Notes under the pieces: generated by a model
Seen by the model: the letters and a program-made list of their open reading frames with translations, nothing else
Databases searched by the model: none
Told to the model about the DNA's origin: nothing
NCBI RefSeq assembly: GCF_910592395.1
Contig: NC_088310.1
Span: forward strand, 3,169,501 to 3,233,500
DNA: 64,000 bases
Direction: 5' to 3'
Source of the DNA: Lineus longissimus
Taxonomy: Eukaryota; Nemertea; Pilidiophora; Heteronemertea; Lineidae
Shown here: positions 25,401 to 40,400 of the stretch, one piece after another
How the letters are laid out: each line of letters starts with the position of its first letter
Numbering within the stretch: position 1 is the stretch's first letter
Program-made: the position numbers and the translations under genes

Positions 25401-28400
25401 TGTCGCATATCAGTTGTCTGTGAGAATCTCAAGTTTTTCTATATTGGTATGTATTGTTTTTGCAGCTAGGGAAATGACAGACAAAGGTCTTACAGCTTAC
25501 ACAGAGTACAAGTACTTTGTTCAGGTTTGGAATATCCATGGAAACGCCACAAGTCAGACAACGATTGCAAGGACGCCCCCTGGGGTACCAGAAGGGAACC
25601 TTACTTTATCCGTATCAACGATGCGGAAACGTTCTGCAACGTTGTCGTGGGCGCCGCCGAAGAAATCAAACGGACCAATCAAAGAGTACATTTTGTCGTC
25701 GACAACTGCGAGTGATTCGAAGCCAACTGAGCACTGGAAGGGGAGCGAGACTACAACAACAGTGCAGTTTCTCGTTCCGTTCACAAACTACACATTCTCG
25801 CTCAAGGCATGCACCACGGGTGGTTGTCTGACGAGCGAGGCCGTCACGGGTCAAACCAAGATGGACGCTCCTGAGAAACAGGCTGTGCCGAAGATCACAG
25901 CTTTGTCTGAGGTGTCTTTGTATGTGGGATGGGAGCCCCCGGCTCTTCCCAACGGTGAGTAACATCAACTTGGAGAATAATGCTTGATTTGAAATTCGTA
26001 GTCATGATATGTGAAGTTGACGAGTTAGACAAGATGAAGCTGTTAGAATAGCGTGTTCCAGTCTATGTCTGTCCACCTTTATCACAAGATGTTGATGATG
26101 AGTAAGTGATTTGTGGTTCAGTCACGGATATTCATGTACACCTTCATGTATAGGATATACCTGATGTTTCAGGCATCATCATCATGTATGAACTGTGGAT
26201 GAGAGGACTCAAAGACCAGACAGGAAAATACGATCCGCCGGAAAAGAGAATCTTCAACCCAACTGGTCAATACAACCCCCGCTCAACAGCTGCTCCAGAG
26301 AAAAATGCCTTGGCACCACCGGCAACCAACTTTACTGTTGATAACTTGAGGGCATTCACGGTCTACCAGTTCCAAGTTACAGCCAAGAATGAGGTTGGTC
26401 AGACAGTCAGTGACTGGACCAATGGGACGACGAAAGAAGCAGGTATGTTGCTTGTGCTCTTGTTTACTTTTTCTTCCTGTTCTGTCCTTTCACGAATGCA
26501 GTTGTGTGTATCACCTGAGCCCCAATGACAATGACTTTGAATTTAACAGAGAAATACATGTAGCTGGAATGAATTCAGGTTTAGTCAACAGCCTTGGACT
26601 TGACTGGTGAGTGAATAGGAGGATTGTGCGTGAAAGCTTGACTTGGCAAGTAATGGCTTATCATGACCGCGACCAGTGATATTAGCTCTGCCATAAAAAT
26701 CACCAGCCCGTGGCTGGCAAACAGCAGAATATCTGTTTGATTTATAACATTGTGAATGTAAAACCATTGTCCTTTCAGTGCCACTTTCAATGCCAACACC
26801 TGTGATTCTTGGAGTCAACAGCGCCACGCTGAATGTGACTTGGAAAGCGGCCTCCCAAGATGAGGCGAGGGGCGTGATTGCCCAATACCGGGTGTGGCAG
26901 TACAAGGCGACCAATAGGACTCTCTTTCCCTTCATACCAATCATTGAAGAGGTAAGCTTTCATTAGGAACAAGCATTTCTTCCATCATCAATTCCTCTAG
27001 ATTTCTTTTAACCACTGAACTGGACTCCAGACTATCAAAAGCAGTGTAGGTCTTCCAGAGCGAATTGATTAGAAAACCAAGGACATGCAGCATGGTATCA
27101 ATTTCTATCATGAAAGGGCTCAATGTGAACATTTGCTATCAAATCAAAACTTTAAAGCTACGTCTATCGTCATCAGAATCTTATGACTATTCCATTTTGT
27201 TTTCAGAACGTGTACACTGCCCAGGGGAATGAGACATTCTATGTTGTGAATGGTTTCCTGCCTTACACTGACCACAAGTTCAAGATCGAAGCATGCAATA
27301 CCGCAGGCTGTGTGAACAGCACTGATGCTATTGGGAAAACACTTGCTGCAGGTATGGTTACAGTTTCTGTTAAGAAATTGATTGCGGCAAATATCAACCG
27401 CGCAATTCCAAATATTTTTTGATCACTTACTTCATTATAATTTCCTTCTAATATTTCAGCACCATCTGAGATGCAGCCGCCAACTGTGGAAGGTTTCAAT
27501 TCCACTGTAATGGAAATAAAATGGCAGCCTCCCCTGAAAGCAAACGGTCCGCCCCCGCACTACCTCGTGGAGAGAACGACCGTCGCATTGAACTCCCCAC
27601 CCCCAAAGGTGATCAGGGGGACGAGGTTCACCGGTGCGGGATTCTATAAATTTCCTGCCAAGACGATCCCGTATGATGTGGGATTCACCGGGATTGATTT
27701 CTGGTTTAAGACGCGGCAAAAGGACGGACTGATTCTGTTCAGCGCATCCGAAGGGCGGCAGGAGGAGATGATAGCTGTTCAGATGAGGGGAGGTCGGCCT
27801 TTCTTCATATTCAACCCACAAGGTAAGGCACCGTCATGATTATGAATGGACTTTGCTTTAAAGGACTCAAAGACCAGAATCACTGTGGGCAATTGTACAC
27901 TTGTTGTATAACAGGAAAGGTTGTTTGAGGGGGTTAAGTTCTAATCTGCCAGGAAACTGGCTTCCCTATTATGGTTGGTTTTATAAATGCACGAGGGACC
28001 CCTTCATCACAGATTAACATTGTCAATGGGCTTATCGTTTTCGACTTTGTTTGATCACTTCTGTAGATTCACATTTTGTCCCAGTCACTTTTACTTAGGT
28101 CACAATATCTAAATCACAACGTGTATTTGTGAAGACAATGATTTGGAAACATTTTGAGTTCATTTAGACATTTTTCTCAAATACCTTTACATATATGTAT
28201 TACTTTTGAAAAGTATGAGAATATGACTGAGAGGTTGAGACGAAAATTTATATTTCTTAAATCAGTTGGTTTTATCGAACCCTTCTCGTTTTGTTGACTT
28301 CACTTCCTCTTTTGTTCGGCACTTGTTGTATAGGTTGCGCCACTGCCGTAGAACCAGATCCAAGCAAGGACGGTAACCGCTCTTACGGTGACAACACGTG

Positions 28401-31400
28401 GCATCGCTTCGTTGCTAGGCGGACCGAGAAGTCGGGAGAAGTTACTGTGGATGACACGTATAGAGGTCAGAGTTCACAACCATCAAGCTTGTGGCATGTG
28501 GGTTGCAGAGAAGTAGATGCTAGGTTTCAATTTACGACAAACAGGTCCTGAATTTAACACATTTTTCAGTCTGGGCGGAGAGAACATCAGCAAGCTTGGA
28601 TATCATCCTCCGTACATCTCTAGTTGGATGTTCTATCTAGGTATATAGGCTTTTTCTTGCCAGTAAGAACCAGCCCAATAACATTTCGTCATTGCACGTG
28701 CATTGCAATCAAATTTGCTGGTTAATGCCTCTTTGAAATAGGATGTTAGAAATAGAAGCCTGGCATATACACCTCTACAATGCCTCTGTCAATCTGTTCA
28801 TGAAATAGCTTGGTGTGGCGTGATGTGATGGTTTGGTGTGGCTGCTATAGTTCCTACTGTTAGCAATGCATGGAGGTGTTGAGGGGAAGACAAGTTTGGG
28901 ACTTAGACATTTTTGCAGAACTCTTTTCTTCCAGCTGGAAACGCAATAGTTTATTTCTTCTCGATGTTGATGGTATGCTTTAATGTACAATTTTGTTCTT
29001 CAAATAATGCATTCTGCATTGGATGCTGTTTGTGTCCCAAACTTGCAAACTCTCAACACTCTTTCTTAAAATGCTTGACTTCCTAAACTTGACTAACCCA
29101 TTTCGTAAACTCCCAGGATGCATGACCTTCGTACAAACAACTGACGATGAAGGTATGCCATACGCCGATAACCGCTGGCACAATTTGATTATAAAACGTT
29201 CTGGAACGTATGCTATGGTTATGGTAGATGGCTTTAAAGGTAGGCCAGATATGGTCTCGATGTTGTCCGAGTCCTGCGCACACTCTGAACAACCTGATAG
29301 TTCTCATTAAAGGTCTACACATAAGCATGCCATGCCGCGTACAAGGCCTAACTAGTTGACTTGTTCATGCTGCGTGGTGTGAAATGCTTATGTGGAGATA
29401 GCCTTGATGATAATCCAGAAGTTTAGGTACTGTCCTTATCCTTACCCATCTTTATCGAGTGTTTCTTGTTGTCCAACTACCCTTCCAATATCACACCAAC
29501 CCCCAGCTTTATATCCATAATCCTAATCCCAACTGTCACTAGTGTTTGTCTTAATGTTAAAACCCTAATCCCTGTATCCAATGTTTGTGATTGTCTTATT
29601 GGCCCCAAATGCCCTAAATCACCTGAAGTCCATGAAGCTATAGAAAACTGTGTCTACAGCATTTCCAGCTCTTTGTTATGCATGTGTTTTACAGCACATT
29701 TTCAGCATTTTGGCTTTCAGCCACTCCCATGTCTGAATTTCCCTTGTTCCCATCCTGCATGAACTTAAATCCTCCATTCCCTAACCCTGCATGCACCCAG
29801 GATGCTTAACATTCGTCCAAGTCACAGATGATGAAGGTACCAAGTATGATGACAATTCTTGGCACCAAATTGAAATACGACGAACTGGAACTGTTGCTGT
29901 TATACGAAGTGATGGGTGGTACGGAGGTAACAGAATACTGAGACAGATTTCTTCAGTGTCTTTCAGTAGTAACTAGTTGATGTTGCATGTATCACAACAA
30001 CTTTTGAGCACTGAGTGTTTCATGCTTAACACAACTGTGGAGCTTTGTGCAGTTACTGAATATTGGAATCTTAGTAACACCTTCAAATCATTCCACTATT
30101 TGTAGAATCATTGGCTTGTAATGATCTTGGTGCATATCTTCAGTCTGAATTTTGAAAGTCTGACATTGTTGAATTTTCGTTCTCCAGGGACTAAGAACAG
30201 TACATGTGCCAAGGGCAGCATGATAGGTATCAGCACTGGCATCTACCTCGGAGGTGTACCCAACGATTTTGAAATCCATCAGGCCCAGCAGAACTCGAGG
30301 CTTCAAGTAAGATACTTAAAATTGCCAAATGTTATTTTTGCCAATTTGTAGAAATAGTAACACTATGGTGATCATTTTTGTCCCTTCAATTTTTGTTTTG
30401 AGAACAGTCACGCAAAATGTTTTGAAAAAATTCACAAGAAAAATGTCAAATTTCACAGTTTATGGTATCTTACCTCTCATAAATCTGTTTCCAGGTTTTG
30501 AACACTGCCTTCCAAGGCTGTTTGAGAGATGTCAAGTTCCTTCAGCAAGTCAGCCCCGCGGATGTTTGGAAGGATCTAGATTTTGCGACCGCTGAAGTTA
30601 ATGAGCAGGTGCTTCCGAGCTGGGAGGGATGTCCGATCGATCTTCCCAAAGGCGATCATTTCTTAGGGAAGGGTAAGTAGCTTTCACCGAAAGTCATTTT
30701 CACATGGGCAACATGCTCAGACAAATGATCTTGTGGTTGCTGTGAAGACAAAGTTCCCAATCCTGGTCATATGTTGATCCTTTTATGATGGATGTTGTTT
30801 CTTTTTTGGTTAGGATACGCTGGTTTCAACTCCACAGTGCTACAGTCCGAGGAGACCTATGCAATCCAGATGACAATTCGCACAGAATTCAAAACTGGTC
30901 TGTTGCTTTTCGCTCACGGAGCTGTCGGGCACTACACTTACGCCCAGTTAAAGGATGGAAATATAGAGTATGGCGTCCATACACCCACGCTCAAGAGGAC
31001 CGTCACATACCCCAGCAGCATTGTATCAATCTGTGACGGAGGATGGAGGACCATCAAACTGGACAAACAGCAGGAGAAGTTATCAATTCAGGTCAGTAAT
31101 AGTTTCCTAACTTCTCAGATTTGAATCTTTATTCTTCAATGTTGTAGACCATGTGTACTTGGTTGGCGTTTCAGTTCCCTGTGACAAACACCAGGTACAC
31201 TCGTTTGAACAGTACTCTCACAACCTTAATGAACGATGGAGGCCCTCCCTATCTGACATTATATCAGAAAACTAATCATTCAATACGCGTGTTTGATTAG
31301 AATCAGTGGGTGCCATTTCACCTGATAGATGGCAGTTGGAGCGTGTTGGGCAGACTATAAGAACCATAGAAGAGACGATTACAGGAACTATGAACAGTCA

Positions 31401-34400
31401 CAGACAACAAAAATTCTGAGAGTTTTCTGATAAACCACTTTTTCTTCAGGTCGATAATGAGAAAGTTGTATCAGAAGGTGACCTGACTGGCTCACTGAAG
31501 GCCTTCCACACTGGCATTGTATATGTAGGAGGGATCATGGCTGACTCCCAGGCTTCCAAATTTATCAAAGACAGTGACATATCGAAATTGATCGTTCCAG
31601 AAGGTATGACCCTGATCAAATTGACTGATATTTAGTCTCAAATTGCTGGCAGCTGCTAGACCTCCCATTTCTTAGAACTAGTAAATTGTGAGAGATATTT
31701 GCAATTGATTAACTTTGTAATACTTTGGGGATCTTTTTGTTGGCTGGAACATATTCTATTACAAAACTACAGGTGAACTTCTCCTTTAATTGCAGGTTTT
31801 GGTGGTTGCATGAAAGACAAAATCGTCTTCAGGGATACCGCAGACAATCCCTTCAACATCTCCAAACAGTATGTCCACCTGTTGAACGTCCATCTCGACG
31901 GATGTCCCCCGAATATCACCAGCACTGCGCCGTGCCAAGCCAAGAGTACGGTACAGATAACAAATACTACAGCCAACATGACGTATGATGAGGGCCTGGG
32001 TGTATTCTCTGACTATATCTACAGAGTGGTGGCTGCAAATAGTCAGGGCAGCACAGCGAGTACATGGGTCAGTGGAAGGACGAAAGAAGGGCGTAAGTGT
32101 TACTGAATGGGTCATTTTTAACTCTCGGCTGAAGGGATATTGTCATGGCCGGCAATGTCGTGGTGATATCCCCGAGTACCCAGAAAGACTGTGGCTGATA
32201 TTTTTATGCAACAGTCCACATTCATATGTGGCCACCAGGGCAAAACGTATTTGTCTTTAAGTAAAAGCCCCTTCTCTGCTGGTCTGCCATCCTTTCTGAT
32301 CACAAGTTTTGAATTTGATTTTTTCAGCACCTACTGGAATTGTGAAACCTCAGTCAGCTACTGCACTAACTGGCTACATCATCAAGGTGGCATGGACATC
32401 TCCCACCGGTAACACAGGTTTGCTGACCAAGTATATCCTGAAGGCTTACGTCACAGACAAACCTGAGGTTGCTCCCGTTATGGCCCCATATCCTCCAAGT
32501 ATTAATACCGACAGTTATGAGGGTAAGTTCGACGAATATTGTTACATGTACGGTGTTTGCAATTCGCCTTGTGATGATTTCATTGGCATACATTCTACTC
32601 CAATTTCAAGTATGTTTTTCACTATTTTAAATAACTAGAGCTAACTTTCATTTTAGGCAACATTACAACTGCTGTTCCTTACACAAACTACACAGTTAAA
32701 CTTGAGGCCTGTACCAGTGGTGGCTGCACAGAAAGCAAAGATGGGATCATTGTCATTACAAAAGAAGAAGGTAGGAACAATTTTCCTTATATGTCATGTT
32801 AATAAAGTAGAAAGTAGTATTTCATCCTATCTTGTCTTGTCTTGCGTTTATTATCCTTTCTATGTTACAGCACCCGAAAATGTATCATCACCAACTGCTG
32901 TGATGGTCGGTGCCACCTTCATTGAAGTATCCTGGACGGAACCCTCAAAACCAAATGGAAAAATAACGGGATATTTTCTAAACATGGATGGTCAGTCGAT
33001 CTACAGTGGAGCTCTGTTGAGTAAAAATGCCACAAATTTGAGAGTCTACACCACCTACAGATTCCAGGTGAAAGCATGCACTGTTATCGGCTGTACGGAC
33101 GGTCTGTCTGTCCAGTTGACAACAGCAGAGAAAGCGCCGTCGTCAGTGGACCCGCCGACGCTGAGGGTGCAGGGAAAACGTGAAATCAGGGTGGAATGGA
33201 AGAGGCCCTTAGAACTGAATGGAAAGTTCCAGCGATATATCCTGTATGTTTCAACCAATTCGAGTTCACTTGGGCCAGTTCAGTATAACAGTAGCGAGGA
33301 GTTTTTTGATTACGTCCTTAAGAATCTACTGGCTGGGACCACCTACTACATCAGTTTGTCGGTAAGTGTTGTTCTCATCTCTCATGTCTTTGTTAAGCTA
33401 CTATAGGGGCTATGAGTGGCATGGCTCAGTGGGGTGAAGTTACCGAGGGCCATGGCTGGCAGAGTCAATAGATGATGTTTGAAATTGACATGACCTGTCA
33501 CCTGTGAGGTTTTGAGTTTGACTCCCAGGTGGTGCACTTCTTCATGTGATAGAAGGCTACTCTAGAAATGTCCTGGTTGACAAATATCTTTGCTAATGTT
33601 ACCTTATCTATTGTCATTCACCTGTTGTAGGCATGTACCGGAGGAGGTTGTACAACTAGCAGCCCTAGCAATGCCACGACAGAGGAAGATTCACCCGAAG
33701 GGGTCCCTGCTCCTGTAGTTGTCTCTCCCAGTCCGTATGAGCTGATCATCACATGGGGAATACCACAGTATCCGAATGGTAAGATCTTTTGCTTTGAACA
33801 CAGAAATTGGAGCAGCGTAGTCTTATGGCTAAGTGTGGAACTTTATACAAATGGTAATGTTGATATCCATATGTCTAATGAATTCAATTGAAAACAATAG
33901 TTGATTTATTTTCCAGGTGAAATCACCCAGTATGAGGTGTGGCACAATAACGTCAAGGTCTACAACATTTCCGGCCGTGGGGATAGGAAGCACCAGATTG
34001 GTGGCCTCCTGCCCTACACTCTCCATATCTTCTTCATCCGAGCATGCACCAGGTTGGGCTGTGGAACTAGCAATGAAACAAAGATACGGACCCAGGAGGC
34101 AAAACCTGAGGGTACCATTGGTTTAACATTGAAGGTTAACGATGCGAGGAGTGTAATCGTGTCTTGGACTCAGCCAGCTAAGCCGTACGGTGTGATGAAA
34201 TATGATGTTTACTTCAGTGGCTTGTTTTATGTTGACCCAGGTGAGCTTCAACTTATAATTGAACTAAATGATTTGGGCAGAATCTTGGGCTACACATAGG
34301 TAATGCCTGGTTAGATTCAAAACTTTCAGTGTGAGGGGTAAATTCCTTGTCATCCTTTCACCAGCAATACCAACAAACATTTAACACACATATCATGAAA

Positions 34401-37400
34401 CATGAAGACATGAATACTCTCATCCTGACTCTCATGCATTTGCGTTACCACTATCGAGAGTGATTTAGCGATCTCAAAACATTGAATATCAAGATGTAAT
34501 GCTATTTGATGACGTTAAAACAGCTAGCGGTATCTTTTTTCAGCAAAATGGAACTACTTGACAACTCAGGCCACAAGAAGTCTCCTGAATACTCTTGAGT
34601 TTGGCAAAGACTTCACCATCGATGGCCTGATTCCGTCCTCTACATATGATGTGACTGTGAATGGGTCCAACTCCAAGGGTTACATAATGAGCAACAATAA
34701 GAAAGCATCAATGCCGGAAGGATGTAAGTTAAGATGCTGTGGAGTACCACAGGGTGACATTTTTAGTCCAGTGTTTCACTAAAGGTTCATACGCACTCAA
34801 GTACATACAATTTATTACCCTATGAACAATATTAAGCGATTTATAGTGAACTTAGTTTGTCAGTGTTGAAATGATATCTGTCTCTTCAGCTCCTGATGGT
34901 GTCAAACCCCCGACACTCATCTCCCCTACATCAACATCCCTCAGGATCACGTGGGAACAAGTCGGGAGAGCCAACTCGAATCGGCAGCCATTGTTCCAAG
35001 TGGACTTCAGAGAGAAGGTTTCTGGAGCCAAGTCAGAAATGTAAGTGGCCGCTTTTGTGCAGCTCTTTATTGAAGTGAGAAGATATGCTGTATTTTGATA
35101 ACTGCGTGCTCTACACATGTACTCATACTTCTTCATTTTCTTCAGGCTCTTCCAACAACCGACCACCTCCACCTCCTTCCTGAAGACTGACTTACAAGCC
35201 TATAAGGAGTATGAAGTCAGACTTAATGCCAGTAACAGCTTGGGATTCACGCTCGCTGGATGGGTGTCAGGAGTCACCCTTCAAGACAGTAAGTAGAGGA
35301 CTCAGTATTGGTTGTCAGTCCCTCCGAGTATTGCCAAGTCAAAATCTCTTTTTCATGCCATCAGGTATCATGAAATATTGACAGAACCTGTCACCTGCTT
35401 TCCCCAAGGAATATCCTGTTTACCCTAAAAACTAATCACCCTTCTCTCTTTTTTAGAGCCTGGTTCCTTTGACCCACCCATGGTTAGGAATGTAGCTCAG
35501 AGACAGCTAGACCTGACCTGGGAACACCCCCTCAAACCTAATGGTGTCATCCTTCACTACAAGATATATGTCAACGATAAAGTCAACGAACAGGTGAGCA
35601 TGAGTAGCTGGTGTGTTTTGTAGATTTATATGAAGAAACCATTGTGTGGTTTTGGTCAAGGTATTTTCTGAATGAGTGCTTAATAAGCCTTTCATCCCCT
35701 CGCAGGTCCCTGGAAACACTACCGTCAAGACGATAGCTGGCCTGACTCCTTACACAGAATACAAATTCATCATTGAAGGGTGTACATCTGCTGGCTGTAC
35801 CAAAACGTTGGAGTCGCAACCTGCCCGGACACTTACAGCAGGTACGTTCAAAATGTGATAAGTCACTGGGTTACTACACATGAATATTCGTAATTGGAGA
35901 AAAATTTGTTTTTGGACTTGGCCTTTAATTGAATTTGATATCGAATTCCAGTATTCTTGATCATCCTGATATTTTCCAGCTCCTGAGGGCATAGCACCCC
36001 CAACCATGGACTCACAGACTCCAACCTCAGTCCTTGTGATGTTCACCAAGCCGTCGTTACCCAACGGTGTCATCTCCAAGTACTCCATTGAGCGACAACT
36101 GAATGGGACAACATCTGTTATCATCGTGAAGGAGTTTAGACCAAATGACGATCTGAAGATGGTTGATGCAAACAACTTGGCGCCTTACACTGTTTACCAG
36201 TACCGAGTGACGGCTACAACTGGTGCTGGAGTTGGAAGGAGCAATTGGGCAGACGTCAGGACTAAACCATCGAGTAGGTTACAAAACATGTGTGCTTTGT
36301 TGCTTCATTCTGCATTCTATGTGTAGGATTAGAATAAATACTTTGAGAACTATTGAGGCATGAATTCATCTAATCTAATCAGTATTTCTTTGAATAATTC
36401 TATGTCTATGTTCGATTTCAGAGCCAGGTGGTATGAACCCTCCATACGTTGTGGTCCTTGGGGCAGACACCCTGAACATCTCGTGGCAGTTCCCGATCAC
36501 TCCCAACGGTGCCATCCAGTCCTACATCATCAAACTGCCTGAGCCAAGGCTAGAGGTCAGGGATCCTGCACAGACCAACCTGGTTGTGTCCAAGCTAACA
36601 CCCTACACTTCTTATAGTGTCACAGTTACGGCATGTACCTGTAAGTACTTTCATCTGTCGCATCATTTGCCTGTTTTGCAGCAGTAGTGGTTGCTGTAGC
36701 TATGTTTTGTGTGTTGTAAACAGCCAATCTCTAATCGTATCATCTCTAATCATATTCTTCGTCATCTTTCAGTTGAAGGTGGCTGCAGCGAGAGTGCGCC
36801 AACAGTCGTCCGGACCCAAGCCACCAAGCCGTCGGGCATGAAACCACCAGTTGCCCAGTCAATATCTCAAAACCTCATCTCAATCCTGTGGCAGCCTCCA
36901 ACGAATCCAAATGGACCAAACATCAAATATGAGCTGGCTAGGATGAAGTTGAAGCAACCTCTGGACTGTAAGTTTAATCTGGTATCTTATATCCTGGCTT
37001 GTTTCTGGTCTGACGAATTTGTATTCTCTTGGGCTGGTTAGGGAGTGACAAATACTGTTCTTAATGGAGAGGTGTGCTTATGGCAGAGGACAAATTGAAT
37101 GGAAATGATCAATTTCGGGTTAAAATCCGTGTCTTTATTGAGAGGATGTATCTTTACTTTCAGCATCTGCAGGAGGTTTCGACTCTTGGCAGAGTGTTTA
37201 CCAAGGCACTGGTACTTACTACGAAAACAAACCGTTGACCATTCTAACAACCTACAAATACAGAGTGACCGTTTTCAATGGGTTTGACAGTCTGATTACC
37301 GAGGCGTCTGCTGAAGTGACCACATTTGGAGGAATGCCAACAGTGGCACCAGTTGTCAAGGCCATTGCTATTGACCATATCTCTGTTGGACTGAACTGGA

Positions 37401-40400
37401 CAACACCAAGTAAGTTACTCAGAGGCATGAAAAAAGGAACATGGCATATTCGGTAAAGTGTTTGATCCTAAAGATCAGAGGATGGTTGGGTATTTCCTAT
37501 GGTGAGAGCAGATGATAGAACTGAAGAACTTTTCAAAAGTGGTTTTCATGAGTGAAAATAATGCTATTATGCATCTATTTTTAAGGTGTGGTTGAACTGC
37601 AAGGATATGTGGAAAAATTCAGTGTGGCCATCACAAGTACAAAGGACCAATCCACCAAGACGTACCCAGCAGGGACAAGCACTGCTATTGTCAGCAACCT
37701 CCTCCCTAACACAGAATACACATTCGTCATGACGACAATTGTAACAGGAGGTGGTAGCATCAAGAGTGTCGCTGTTAAAGCTGACACAAAGGATGGAAGT
37801 AAGTGTCGTGTTTCTGGTTCTTCTCGTTCTTCTGTGCTCACTTAGTTAAACTTTCACGTTGTTTGTTTTTAGGAATGTGGCAGTGGAGATCTGCTTTTGT
37901 TCACTATGATTTTCTTGGACCAATGTGGGCTCTGGGAAGACTTCCCCTCGATTCCATGGTCTACCAAACTGAAACAAATGACCATAACTTATGACGTATT
38001 TTTACGCTTTACAGCCCCAGTTGGTCTCAATGCCCCAACCCTGACCGTAGTCAGTGACAATTCACTCCGTGTCACCTGGACAGCGCCAAGCAACCCGAAC
38101 GGAGAGATCACAGCCTATAATATCTACGTAGATGGCGAGAACATTACAACCGGCATGACCGTACCTGGATCATATGCCGTCACTGGTCTGAAACCATACG
38201 TGATATATTCTGTGCAGGTGAGTTGATACTGTTGTGAATGTCATTTATAGTGTAGGTTGCAGATTCTGAGTGAGACTAGGATGTTATGTGCCATTTAAAG
38301 GTCACAGCAAACACTGTACATGTAAAATGACTTGCCCAAGAACACAAGTGATGTGGTCAGTGTTGGGAAATGAAACCTGCACTATTTGCATCATGAGATG
38401 GACCATGTTGCCCTTCCTTGATTAGATAACATTGAAATCTATTTTATTGCTCAGCCTAACATTCTTCTGTTTATTCCTTACATAGGTTGAAGTGTGCACT
38501 GTGTACTCATGTTCGAAGAGCAATGCCACTGAGGGTGTGACCAAGGAAGCCATCCCTCAGCTCATCTACAGCCCTACACCTGAGGTGCTCAGTTCCACGG
38601 CCATAAAGGTTGTTTGGAGAAAGCCGGGCAAACCTAATGGAATCATCCTCAAGTATGAGATCTGGAGGAAGACAACTGTGCCTTGCTCTACCACGTAAGT
38701 TATCGAGAGAAAAAACCCTTTGTGCAGTGCCCCATCCGCTCAGTTGCATGTCCACCGGGGTCGTCTGGTGGTTTCACTTGTTTGGCAAAGTTGCTGCAGC
38801 ATTTGTTTGATACTGCAGAGTGCCATTGTGGCAGGTGTGCATAATTAATTAAGGCCCTCCTGCTTTTATGATTGCATGACATGTACAGATGACCTGATCT
38901 ACATCACAACTTTTGCTGAACCCGCCGCCTGGCTCTAACAAGCCAGTTGCTAGCCTGATCAGGTAATCAAGTTGTCAAACACATAATTGGCTATATCTTC
39001 AAAATGGATGGAGCTAATTGCATTTAGTTTTCTGTATTGTATAAAGTATTAGGTACACTTTTGAAATCGTCTTACAGCAGAAAATGGCAAAAAACCTTGA
39101 TATATGACCTTTAAAGTGACATTTGTTGTGAAGCACTTTGAAACAGACCCTCGTCATTTCTGAGAAAATGTTTGGTCTATTTTACAAGATTCTGGTTGTT
39201 TACTACTTTCAGGTCAGCTGAACCCCCAGTGGTTACTGATGGGTAAACAGACTTTCAGTTTACTGCTAAAACTTCTAACCAATAATAATTCATTTCAATT
39301 TTAACAGAATTAACAGTTTTAGGTTAGTTGCTAACAATTCTAATTAAATAACTGTCATACAGATAACACGTGTGTTAACTCTTTGCCAGCCCAACTCATT
39401 CTGAAACAAAACTGTTCTTCACTTAATACCAGATGTTGTGATGGTCCTGTAACAGGAATTTGATTGTTTAGTGTGTTGGTCTTTGGAGCAGATATCAACA
39501 AAATGAAAATGATTGGCCAGATGGCCTAATAAAGAAAAAATGTTTCTTTCCATAAGAATTTATCAAAACATATACTCTGAACAATCATTTTGAAAGAAAG
39601 GGGGTTGTTCATGTGACCTGCTGGCGCTACCTATGTTTCAGATTATGGCCAGTTAATAACATTCGTGTGGTTATCCTTGATATGTTGTTTTCATCTCTTT
39701 CATTTGTCTCCTCAGACCCGCTCCTGACCAGAACACCACCCAAGGGATCTCCAAGTGTACCTACATTGAGTGCGGTGCCAAGGAAGCACTATGTGGTACA
39801 ACATGTTTCTCCGGCTCGAAGGTCTGCTGCAGTGGCTCCATCTATGATTTAAAACCAGGATATGACTGCTGCGGAACGAGTTATACAAATAAACGTCAGG
39901 CAACCACCGACGTCTGCTGCGGAGGGAAGTTCTACACAAAACAAACAGACTATCAGTGTTGTGGTAAAAGTTATGTCAAGGTCGCTCAAGGTCAGATCTG
40001 TTGCCCTGATTCAACTCAGGATAGGGTCGATGTGGGATTCGGAGACAGCTGTTGCGGATCGATACCATATGTTAATTCTGGAGCTCAGGTGTGCTGTTTC
40101 GGTAAGTTACTATGTTAACATCTTAAATTGGTCTCCTTACTTTATAAGCCATGTGCCTCACGTACCATTCAAAGGTTACCTGTTGAGTCTTTCTGGGAGT
40201 CTGTGATATTGCATCAATCAGGAACACGACTTCTCTTTCTAAGTTGTTGGGCAAGCTTTACAAGTGCAAGTAATCATAAAATTCCATGTTTTCCAGGTCA
40301 ACTCCACGATCGCTATGGCAAGCAATGTTGTGGCAATGCCCTGGTGAAGGATTCTCTCGTCTGCTGCGGGAATTACACAGAAGGAAAGGCGTATGTGCAG

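Noticed and set aside
28569-28642. A possible further exon between 20a and 20b (TTTTTTCAG acceptor, CTAG/GTATAT donor)
   Set aside because: In the phase needed after exon 19 or 20a it ends in TAG exactly at the donor, and it lacks the LamG W-H motif. At most a poison exon.
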